Shown: one piece after another, positions 52,004 to 62,895 of the stretch
Numbering within the stretch: position 1 is the first letter of the stretch
Layout of the letters: each line of letters opens with the position of its first letter
Source of the DNA: Balaenoptera acutorostrata
Lineage: Eukaryota > Chordata > Mammalia > Artiodactyla > Balaenopteridae
Assembly (NCBI RefSeq): GCF_949987535.1
Contig: NC_080064.1
Location: 126,632,708 to 126,696,707 of the forward strand
Length of the DNA: 64,000 nt
Direction of reading: 5' to 3'
Notes under the pieces: model-generated
Told to the model about the DNA's origin: nothing
What the model saw: the letters and a program-made list of their open reading frames with translations, nothing else
Database searches by the model: none
Program-made: the position numbers and the translations under genes

Positions 52004-53562
52004 GCTAACAGGATCCGAAGATGAACAGACATATGTATGAATCATTGAGCAGATTCTGTACAGCCAGACAATCAAAACACTCTAATCAAATTTACTCCGA
52101 TAAGAAATAGAAATTAAATTGAAAAAACAAACAGAAGTAAGGAGACATGAAGTTCTGGGGGCTTGTCCCAGCACATTCCACTCTAGTTTACAACCTCGGA
52201 ACACTACCTCCAGGAAGACTCTGTTGCCCTAGTAACAAGAGTTGAGAACGTAATAATGCTGCCGCCTTGTGGCTGTTTCCCACAACAGCAGCTTTATACC
52301 CAGTGCCAATTGTTGCTTAATAGTCACAAGGACTGCAGGGCTCTAAATGACACCTGCCCTCAAAAAATGCCCTGCGGTAGGGAATAGGCAAGAAAATTCA
52401 AGACATGAGAAAATTTTCAAGAAGTCAATAAGAGGAAGGAAGTTGTACTCACGCTTTAAAAAAAAGGAAAAGAAAAAAAAGGACATGCCTAAAGCTCAGT
52501 ATAAGGAATTATTAGCCATAGGCAAATTCAAATTCAAAAAGGTTTCAGCTCACACCAGTCATGACCATCAGCAAAAAGTCTACAAACTATAAATGCAGAA
52601 GGGGTTTTAGAGAACTCTGTACCTCCTAGCTCTGGTGGGATCTAAAGTGGTAACAGCACTAACAAAAACGGAATGGAGCTGCTTTACAAGGTAAAAACTG
52701 AGCTACCATATGATGCGACAGGGCACCTTTTGAGCCTATTAACTAAGACCACCAGAATCGGAAAGACAGAGGCAGGCAAATGTGCACTGCAGCAATATTG
52801 AAATAGCCAAGACATGGAAGCAAAAAAAGGTCCATAAACAGATGAATGGACAAAGACGAAGTGGTATACGTACCAAATGGAATAGAAGCCTCGGGAACAA
52901 AATGAACAATGCCGCTTTCAGGACTACAGTTGAGCCTAGAAATAATCATATAAGGTTAAGTAAGTCAAAAGGGTATGACAGGGGCTTCCCTGGTGGCGCA
53001 GTGATAGAGAATCTGCCTGCTAATGCAGGGGACGCGGGTTCGAGCCCTGGTCTGGGAGGATCCCACGTGCCACAGAGCAACTGGGACCGTGAGCCACAAC
53101 TGCTGAGCCTGCGCATCTGGAGCCTGTGCCCCGCAACGGAAGGGGCCACGATAGTGAGAGGCCCGTGCACCGCAATGAAGAGTGGCCCCCGCTTGCCGCA
53201 ACTAGAGAAAGCCCTCGCACGAAACGAAGACCCAACACAGCTAAATAAATAGATAAATAAATAAATAAAGTAGCTATTAATTTAAAAAAAAGGGTATGAC
53301 AAATATCCTATGATATCATTTATACATGTTATCCTAAGATTGCTACCAATGAACATATTACCACAAAAAAAGACACTCACAGACTTATCAAATAAACTAA
53401 TGGTTAGCCAAAATGAAAGGTGGGAGGATGAGTAAATTAGGACTATGGCGTTAATATACATATAGTAATGTTTGTTAAATGTATATAAACAAATAACATA
53501 TAAACTATATAAATTATATAATCACAATACCTTTAAAATATACATTCTGTAATTCCATACAT
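52004..53562. repeat. Monomer 39, B/A/E mosaic with SINE
   Basis: The switch from B to A is later than in monomer 32: the last B marker is GTCTAC (52579-52584) and the first A marker GCAGAAGG (52595-52602). The end is E-like, as in monomer 32. Confidence 0.9.
52981..53287 (+). mobile_element. CHR-type SINE, copy 16 (in B/A mosaic)
   Basis: Has CCCGTGCACC, unlike its duplication partner at 43659. The two therefore differ by exchange or mutation after the 9.3 kb duplication. Confidence 0.92.
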
Positions 53563-54804
53563 GCTAACAGGATCCGAAGATGAACAGACATATGTATGAA
53601 TCATTGAGCAGATTCTGTACAGCCAGACAATCAAAACACTCTAATCAAATTTACTCCGATAAGAAATAGAAATTAAATTTAAAAAACAAACATAAGTAAG
53701 GAGACATGAAGTTCTGGGGGCTTGTCCCAGCACATTCCACTCTAATTTCCAACCTCGGAACACTACCTCCAGGAAGACTCTGTTGCCCTAGTAACAAGAA
53801 TTGAGAACGTAATAATGCGGCTGCCTTGTGGCTGTTTCCCACAACAGCAGCTTTAAACCCACTGCTAATGGTTGCTTAACAGTCACAAGGATTGCAGGGC
53901 TCTAAATGACACCTGCCGTCAAGAAATGCCCTGGAGTGGGAAATAGGCAAGAAAATTCAACACATGAGAAATTTTCAAGAAGTCAATATGAAGAGGGAAG
54001 TTGTACTCACTCTTTATCAAAAAAAGGAAAAGAAAAAAAAGGATATGCTTAAAGCTCAGTATAAGGAATTATTAGCCACATGCAAATTCAAATTCAAAAA
54101 GTTTTCAGCTCACACCAGTCATGACCATCAGCAAAAAGACTACAAAGTATAAATGCTTAAGGGGTTTTAGAAAACTGTGTACCTTCTAGCTGCTGGTGGG
54201 ATGTAAAGTGGTAACAGCACTAACGAAAACTGAATGGAGCTGCTTTACAAGGTAAAAACTGAGCTACCATATGATGCGACAGGGCACCTTTTGAGCCTAT
54301 TAACTAAGACCACCAGAATCGGAAAGACAGAGGCAGGCAAATGTGCACTGCAGCAATATTGAAATAGCCAAGACATACAAGGAAAAAAAAGGTCCATAAA
54401 CAGATGAATGGACAAAGACCAAATGGTATACGTACCAAATGGAATAGTGGCCTCGCGAACAAAATGAACAATGCCGTTTTCAGGACTACAGTTGAGCCTA
54501 GAAATAATCATATAGGGTTAAGTAAGTCACAAGGGTATGACAAATATCCTATGATATCATTTATACATGTTATCCTAAGATTGCTACCAATGAACATATT
54601 TCCACAAAAAAAGACACTCACAGACTTATCAAATAAACTAATGGTTAGCCAAAATGAAAGGAGGGAGGTTGGGTAAATTAGGACTATGGCGTTTACATAC
54701 ATATACTAATGTATGTTAAATGTATATAAACATATAACAGATAAACTATATGAATTATATAACCACCAATACCTTTAAAATATACATTCTGTAATCACAT
54801 ACAT
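53563..54804. repeat. Monomer 40, type D
   Basis: Near copy of monomer 33. Private GAAAGGAGGGAGG near 54655. Confidence 0.92.
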
Positions 54805-56042
54805 GCTAACAGGATCCGAAGATGAACAGACATATATATGAATCATTGAGCCGATTCTGTACAGCAGACAATCAAAACACTCTAATCAAATTTACTCCGA
54901 TAAGAAATAGAAATTAAATTTAAAAAACAAACATAAGTAATGAGACATAAACTTCTCGTGGCTTCTCCCAGCACATTCCACTCTAATTTACAACCTCGGA
55001 ACACTACCTAGAGGAAGACTCTGTTGCCCTAGTAACAAGAGTTGAGAACGTAATAATGCTGCCGCCTTGTGGCTGTTTCCCACAACAGCATCTTTATACC
55101 CAGTGCCAATTGTTGCTTAATAGTCACAAGGACTGCAGGGCTCTAAATGACACCTGCCCTCAAAAAATGCCCTGGGGTAGGGAATAGGCAAGAAAATTCA
55201 AGACATGAGATAATTTTCAAGAAGTCAATAAGAGGAGGGAAGTTGTACTCACTCTTTAAAAAAAAGGAAAAGAAAAAAAAAGGACATGCCTAAAGCTCAG
55301 TATAAGCAATTATTAGCCACATGCAAATTCAAATTCAAAAAGTTTTCAGCTCACACCAGTCATGACCATCAGCAAAAAGTGTAAAAATTATAAATGCTTA
55401 AGGGGTTTTAGAGAACTGTGTACCTTCTAGCTGCTGGTGGGATGTAAAGTGGTAACAGCACTAACGCAAAATGAATTGAGCTGCTTTACAAGGTAAAAAC
55501 TGAGCTACCATATGATGCTGCAGGGCACCTTTTGGGCCTATAATCTAAGACCACCAGAATCGGAAAGTCAGAGGCAGGCAAATGTGCACTGCAGCAATAT
55601 TGAAATAGCCAAGAAATGGAAGCAAAAAAAGATCCATAAACAGATGAATGGACAAAAAGAAGTGGTATATGGACAGAATGGAATAGTAGCCCCGGAAAAA
55701 AAATAAACAATGCCGTGTTCAGGACTACAGTTGAGTCTAGAAATCATCATATAAGGTTAAGTAAGTCAAAAGGGTATGACAAATATCCTATGATATCATT
55801 TATACATGTTATCCTAAGATTGCTACCAATGAACATATTACCACAAAAAAAGACACTCACAGACTTATCAAATAAACTAATGGTTAGCCAAAATGAAAGG
55901 TGGGAGGATGAGTAAATTAGGACTATGGCGTTAACATACATATAGTAATGTTTGTTAAATGTATATAAACAAATAACATATAAACTATATAAATTATATA
56001 ATCACAATACCTTTAAAATATACATTCTGTAATTCCATACAT
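54805..56042. repeat. Monomer 41, type E
   Basis: Near copy of monomer 34, but with the usual GTTATCCTAAGATTG and with AAATGCTTAAGG near 55392. Confidence 0.92.
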
Positions 56043-57281
56043 GCTAACAGGATCCGAAGATGAACAGACATATGTATGAATCATTGAGCAGATTCTGTAC
56101 AGCCAGACAATCAAAACACTCTAATCAAATTTACTCCGATAAGAAATAGAAATTAAATTTAAAAAACAAACATAAGTAAGGAGACATGAAGTTCTGGGGG
56201 CTTGTCCCAGCACATTCCACTCTAGTTTACAACCTCGGAACACTACCTCCAGGAAGACTCTGTTGCCCTAGTAACAAGAATTGAGAACGTAATAATGCGG
56301 CTGCCTTGTGGCTGTTTCCCACAACAGCAGCTTTAAACCCACTGCTAATGGTTGCTTAATAGTCACAAGGATTGCAGGGCTCTAAATGACACCTGCCATC
56401 AAGAAATGCCCTAGAGTGGGAAATAGGCAAGAAAATTCAACACATGAGAAATTTTCAAGAAGTCAATATGAAGAGGGAAGTTGTACTCACTCTTTATCAA
56501 AAAAAGGAAAAGAAAAAAAGGATACGCTTAAAGCTCAGTATAAGGAATTATTAGCCACATGCAAATTCAAATTCAAAAAGTTTTCAGCTCACACCAGTCA
56601 TGACCATCAGCAAAAAGACTACAAAATATAAATGCTTAAGGGGTTTTAGAAAAATGTGTACCTTCTAGCTGCTGGTGGGATGTAAAGTGGTAACAGCACT
56701 AATGAAAACTGAATGGAGCTGCTACAAAGGTAAAAACTGAGCTACCATATGATGCGACAGGGCACCTTTTGAGCCTATTAACTAAGACCACCAGAATCGG
56801 AAAGACAGAGGCAGGCAAATGTGCACTGCAGCAATATGGAAATAGCCAAGACATACAAGCAAAAAAAAGGTCCATAAACAGATGAATGGACAAAGACGAA
56901 ATGGTATACGTACCAAATGGAATAGTAGCCTCGTGAACAAAATGAACAATGCCGTTTTCAGGACTACAGTTGAGCCTAGAAATAATCATATAAGGTTAAG
57001 TAAGTCAAAAGGGTATGACAAATATCCTATGATTTCATTTATACATGTTATCCTAAGATTGCTACCAATGAACATATTTCCACAAAAAAAGACACTCACA
57101 GACTTATCAAATAAACTAATGGTTAGGCAAAATGAAAGGTGGGAGGATGGGTAAATTAGGACTATGCCGTTTCCATACATATAGTAATATTTGTTAAATG
57201 TATATAAACATATAACATATAAACTATATAAATTATATAATCACAATACATTTAAAATATATATTGTGTAATCACATACAT
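56043..57281. repeat. Monomer 42, F/I mosaic
   Basis: F-type for most of its length (partner of monomer 35). From about 57165 it has the I-type end ATGCCGTTTCCATAC and TAGTAATATTTG and leads into type G. This is the right border of the 9.3 kb duplication. Confidence 0.9.
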
Positions 57282-58846
57282 GCTAACAGGATCCGAAGAT
57301 GAACAGACATATGTATGAATCATTGAGCAGATTCTGTACAGCCAGACAATCAAAACACTCTAATCACATTTACTCCGATAAGAAATAGAAATTAAATTTA
57401 AAAAACAAACAGAAGTAAGGAGACATAAACTTCTCGGGGCTTCGCCCAGCACATTCCACTCTAAGTCACAACCTCGGAACACTACCTAGAGGAAGACTCT
57501 GTTGCCCTAGTAACAAGAGTTGAGAACGTAATAATGCTGCCGCCTTGTGGCTGTTTCCCACAACAGCAGCTTTAAACTCAGTGCTAATGTTTGCTTACGA
57601 GTCACAAGGACTGCAGGGCTCTAAATGACACCTGCCCTCAAAAAAGGCCCTGGGGTAGGGAATAGGCAAGAAAATTCAACACATGAGAAATTTTTCAAGA
57701 AGTCAATATGAAGAGGGAAGTTGTACTCACCCCTTAACAAAAAAAGGAAAAGAAGAAAAAGGGGATGCCTAAAGCTCAGTATAAGGAATTATTAGCCACA
57801 TGCCTATCCAACCTCCAAAAAGGTTTCAGCTCACACAGGTCAAATGGCCATCAGCAAAAAGTCCACAAACTATAAATGCAGAAGGGGTTTTAGAGAACTC
57901 TGTACCTCCTAGCTCTGGTGGGATGTAAAGTGGTAACAGCACTAACAAAAACGGAATGGAGCTGCTTTAAAAGGTAAAAACTGAGCTACCATATGATGCG
58001 ACAGGGCACCTTTTGAGCCTATTAACTAAGACCACCAGAATCGGAAAGACACAGGCAGGCAAATGTGCACTGCAGCAATATTGAAATAGCCAAGACATGG
58101 AAGCAAAAACAAGGTCCATAAACAGATGAATGGACAAAGACGAAGTGGTATACGTACCAAATGGAATAGAAGCCTCGGGAACAAAATGAACAATGCCATT
58201 TTCAGGACTAAGGTTGAGCCTAGAAATAATCATATAAGGTTAAGTAAGTCAAAAGGGTATGACAGGGGCTTCCCTCGTGGCGCAGTGATTGAGAATCTGC
58301 CTGCTAATGCAGGGGACGCGGGTTCGAGCCCTGGACTGGGAGGATCCCACGTGCCACGGAGCAACTGGGACCGTGAGCCACAACTGCTGAGCCTGCGCAT
58401 CTGGAGTCTGTGCCCTACAACGGGAGGGGCCACGATAGTGAGAGGCCCGCGCACCGCAATGAAGAGTGGCCCCCGCTTGCCGCAACTAGAGAAAGCCCTC
58501 GCACGAAACGAAGACCCAACACAGCTAAATAAATAGATAAATAAATAAATAAAGTAGCTATTAATTAAAAAAAAGGGTATGACAAATATCCTATGATATC
58601 ATTTATATATGTTATCCTAAGATTGCTACCAATGAACATATTTCCACAAAAAAAGACACTCACAGACTTATCAAATAAACTAATGGTTAGCCAAAATGAA
58701 AGGTGGCAGGATGGGTAAATTAGGACTATGGCGTTTACATACATATACTAATGTATGTTAAATGTATATAAACATATAACAGATAAACTATATGAATTAT
58801 ATAATCACCAATAACTTTAAAATATACATTCTGTAATCACATACAT
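57282..58846. repeat. Monomer 43, type G with diverged SINE
   Basis: A-like, but with TCACATTTACTCC, CTTCGCCCAG, CTAAGTCACAAC, AAACTCAGTGCTAATG and CTTACGAGTC. Confidence 0.92.
58265..58570 (+). mobile_element. CHR-type SINE, diverged copy 17 (in G)
   Basis: Same site and duplication as the A copies. Eight substitutions against the first copy: TCCCTCGTGG, GTGATTGAG, TGGACTGGG, CACGGAGC, GGAGTCTG, CCCTACAACG (two changes) and ACGGGAGG. GATTGAG and CACGGAG look like the ancestral family state as I recall it, so each lineage has its own derived changes. Confidence 0.92.
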
Positions 58847-60090
58847 GCTAACAGGATCCGAAGATGAACAGACATATGTATGAATCATTGAGCCGATTCT
58901 GTACAGCAGATAATCAAAACACTCTAATCAAATTTACTCTGATAAGAAATAGAAATTAAATTTAAAAAACAAACATAAGTAAGGAGACATAAAGTTCTGG
59001 GGGCTTGTCTCAGCACATTCCACTCTAGTTTACAACCTCGGAACACTACCTCCAGGAAGACTCTGTTGCCCTAGTAACAAGAGTTGAGAACGTAATAATG
59101 CTGCCGCCTTGTGGCTGTTTCCCACAACAGCAGCTTTATACCCAGTGCCTATTGTTGCTTAATAGTCACAAGGACTGCAGGGCTCTAAATGACACCTGCC
59201 CTCAAAAAAGACCCTGGGGTAGGGAATAGGCAAGAAAATTCAACACATGAGAAATTTTTCCAGAAGTCAATATGAAGAGGGAAGTTGTACTCACTCTTTC
59301 ACAAAACAAGGAAAAGAAGAAAAAGGGGATGCCTAAAGCTCAGTATAAGGAATTATTAGCCACATGCCTATCCAACCTCCAAAAAGGTTTCAGCTCACAC
59401 AGGTCAAATGGCCATCAGCAAAAAGTCCACAAACTATAAATGCAGAAGGGGTTTTAGAGAACTCTCTACCTCCTAGGTCTGGTGGGATCTAAAGTGGTAA
59501 CAGCACTAACAAAAACGGAATGGAGCTGCTTTACAAGGTAAAAACTGAGCTACCATATGATGCGACAGGGCACCTTTTGAGCCTATTAACTAAGACCACC
59601 AGAATCGGAAAGACAGAGGCAGGCAAATGTGCACTGCAGCAATATTGAAATAGCCAAGACATACAAGGAAAAAAAAGGTCCATAAACAGATGAATGGACA
59701 AAGACCAAATGGTATACGTACCAAATGGAATAGTGGCCTCGCGAACAAAATGAACAATGCCGTTTTCAGGACTACAGTTGAGCCTAGAAATAATCATATA
59801 GGGTTAAGTAAGTCACAAGGGTATGACAAATATCCTATGATATCATTTATACATGTTATCCTAAGATTGCTACCAATGAACATATTTCCACAAAAAAATA
59901 CACTCACAGACTTATCAAATAAACTAATGGTTAGCCAAAATGAAAGGTGGGAGGTTGGGTAAATTAGGACTATGGCATTTACATACATATACTAATGTAT
60001 GTTAAATGTATATAAATATATAACAGATAAACTATATGAATTATATAATCACCAATACCTTTAAAATATACATTCTGTAATCACATACAT
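58847..60090. repeat. Monomer 44, type H
   Basis: GAGCCGATTCTG, AGCAGATAATC, TTACTCTGATAAG and CTTGTCTCAGC. The middle is A-like (CTATCCAACCTCC), the second half D-like (GACCAAATGG, GTGGCCTCGCG, TCACAAGG). Confidence 0.92.
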
Positions 60091-61331
60091 GCTAAAAGGA
60101 TCCGAAGATGAACAGACATATGTATGAATCATTGAGCTGATTCTGTACAGCAGACAATCAAAACACTCTAATCAAATTTACTCCGATAAGAAATAGAAAT
60201 TAAATTTAAAAAAACAAACATAAGTAAGGAGACATAAACTTCTCGGGGCTTCTCCCAGCACATTCCACTCTAATTTACAACCTCGGAACACTACCTAGAG
60301 GAAGACTCTGTTGCCCTAGTAACAAGAGTTGAGAACGTAATAATGCTGCCGCCTTGTGGCAGTTTCCCACAACAGCAGCTTTAAACCCAGTGCTAATGGT
60401 TGCTTACGAGTCACAAGGAGTGCAGGGCTCTAAATGACACCTGCCCTCAAAAAATGCCCTGGGGTAGGGAATAGGCAAGAAAATTCAAGACATGAGAAAA
60501 TTTTCAAGAAGTCAATAAGAGGAGGGAAGTTGTACTCACTCTTTAAAAAAAAGGAAAAGAAAAAAAAGGACATGCTTAAAGCTTAGTATAAGGAATTATT
60601 AGCCACAGGCAAATTCAAATTCAAAAAGGTTTCAGCTCACACCAGTCATGATCACCAGCAAAAAGTCTACAAACTATAAATGCTGAAGGGATTTTAGAGA
60701 ACTGTGTACCTTCTAGCTGCTGGTGGGATGTAAAGTGGTAACAGCACTAACGCAAACTGAATCGAGCTGCTTTACAAGGTAAAAACTGAGCTACCATATG
60801 ATGCGGCAGGGCACCTTTTGGGCCTATAACCTAAGACCACCAGAATCGGAAAGACAGAGGCAGGCAAATGTGAACTGCAACAACATTGATATAGCCAAGA
60901 CATGGAAGCAAAAAAAAAGGTCCATAAACAGATGAATGGACAAAGACGAAGTGGTATACGTACCAAATGGAATAGAAGCCTCGGGAACAAAATGAACAAT
61001 GCCGTTTTCAGGACTACAGTTGAGCCTAGAAATAATCATATAGGGTTAAGTAAGTCACAAGGGTATGACAAATATCCTATGATATCATTTATACATGTTA
61101 TCCTAAGATTGCTGCCAATAAACATATTTCCACAAAAAAAGACACTCACAGACTTATCAAATAAACTAATGGTTAGCCAAAATGAAAGGTGGGAGGATGG
61201 GTAAATTAGGACTATGCCGTTTCCATACATATAGTAATATTTGTTAAATGTATATAAACATATAACATATAAACTATATAAATTATATAATCACAATACC
61301 TTTAAAATATATATTGTGTAATCACATACAT
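60091..61331. repeat. Monomer 45, type I
   Basis: GCTAAAAGGATCC start, GAGCTGATTCTG, GGCAGTTTCCC. B-like middle, C-like TGAACTGCAACAAC, and the end ATGCCGTTTCCATAC. A mosaic of features seen separately in A, B and C. Confidence 0.92.
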
Positions 61332-62895
61332 GCTAACAGGATCCGAAGATGAACAGACATATGTATGAATCATTGAGCAGATTCTGTACAGCCAGACAAT
61401 CAAAACACTCTAATCACATTTACTCCGATAAGAAATAGAAATTAAATTTAAAAAACAAACAGAAGTAAGGAGACATAAACTTCTCGGGGCTTCGCCCAGC
61501 ACATTCCACTCTAAGTCACAACCTCGGAACACTACCTAGAGGAAGACTCTGTTGCCCTAGTAACAAGAGTTGAGAACGTAATAATGCTGCGCCTTGTGGC
61601 TGTTTCCCACAACAGCAGCTTTAAACTCAGTGCTAATGTTTGCTTACGAGTCACAAGGACTGCAGGGCTCTAAATGACACCTGCCCTCAAAAAAGGCCCT
61701 GGGGTAGGGAATAGGCAAGAAAATTCAACACATGAGAAATTTTTCAAGAACTCAATATGAAGAGGGAAGTTGTACTCACTCCTTAACAAAAAAAGGAAAA
61801 GAAGAAAAAGGGGATGCCTAAAGCTCAGTATAAGGAATTATTAGCCACATGCCTATCCAACCTCCAAAAAGGTTTCAGCTCACACAGGTCAAATGGCCAT
61901 CAGCAAAAAGTCCACAAACTATAAATGCAGAAGGGGTTTTAGAGAACTCTGTACCTCCTAGCTCTGGTGGGATGTAAAGTGGTAACAGCACTAACAAAAA
62001 CGGAATGGAGCTGCTTTACAAGGTAAAAACTGAGCTACCATATGATGCGACAGGGCACCTTTTGAGCCTATTAACTAAGACCACCAGAATCGGAAAGACA
62101 GAGGCATGCAAATGTGCACTGCAGCAATATTGAAATAGCCAAGACATGGAAGCAAAAACAAGGTCCATAAACAGATGAATGGACAAAGACGAAGTGGTAT
62201 ACGTACCAAATGGAATAGAAGCCTCGGGAACAAAATGAACAATGCCATTTTCAGGACTAAGGTTGAGCCTAGAAATAATCATATAAGGTTAAGTAAGTCA
62301 AAAGGGTATGACAGGGGCTTCCCTCGTGGCGCAGTGATTGAGAATCTGCCTGCTAATGCAGGGGACGCGGGTTCGAGCCCTGGACTGGGAGGATCCCACG
62401 TGCCACGGAGCAACTGGGACCGTGAGCCACAACTGCTGAGCCTGCGCATCTGGAGTCTGTGCCCCACAACGGGAGGGGCCACGATAGTGAGAGGCCCGCG
62501 CACCGCAATGAAGAGTGGCCCCCGCTTGCCGCAACTAGAGAAAGCCCTCGCACGAAACGAAGACCCAACACAGCTAAATAAATAGATAAATAAATAAATA
62601 AAGTAGCTATTAATTAAAAAAAAGGGTATGACAAATATCCTATGATATCATTTATATATGTTATCCTAAGATTGCTACCAATGAACATATTTCCACAAAA
62701 AAAGACACTCACAGACTTATCAAATAAACTAATGGTTAGCCAAAATGAAAGGTGGGAGGATGGGTAAATTAGGACTATGGCGTTTACATACATATACTAA
62801 TGTATGTTAAATGTATATAAACATATAACAGATAAACTATATGAATTATATAATCACCAATAACTTTAAAATATACATTCTGTAATCACATACAT
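61332..62895. repeat. Monomer 46, type G with diverged SINE
   Basis: Near copy of monomer 43. One base deleted in CTGCGCC near 61589; GAGGCATGC near 62101. Confidence 0.92.
62314..62619 (+). mobile_element. CHR-type SINE, diverged copy 18 (in G)
   Basis: Shares seven of the substitutions of the copy at 58265, but reads CCCCACAACG where that copy reads CCCTACAACG. Confidence 0.92.

Larger units (their letters stand above)
47959..57281. repeat. Seven-monomer block, copy 2, 9,323 bp
   Basis: Monomers at 47959, 49196, 50438, 52004, 53563, 54805 and 56043, offset 9,322-9,329 bp from copy 1. The D-E-F parts agree closely. The B and C monomers instead match other array copies (C has AAGAATTGAG and ACAGAAAGTTC), so later exchange has overwritten parts of the duplication. 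Confidence 0.87.
57282..61331. repeat. Older trimeric HOR (G-H-I), 4,050 bp
   Basis: Monomers at 57282 (with SINE), 58847 and 60091. The order and length parallel A-B-C, but each monomer is distinct. G has CTTCGCCCAG where A has CTTCTCCCAG. H has the sequence TTACTCTGATAAG. The SINE is at the same site as in A. Confidence 0.9.

Noticed and set aside
38630..57281. The 9.3 kb duplication as a pure assembly artefact
   Set aside because: The two copies differ by many point changes, by hybrid breakpoint position and by their right-hand junction (type B against type G), which a simple duplicated contig would not show. Read-level confirmation was not possible here.
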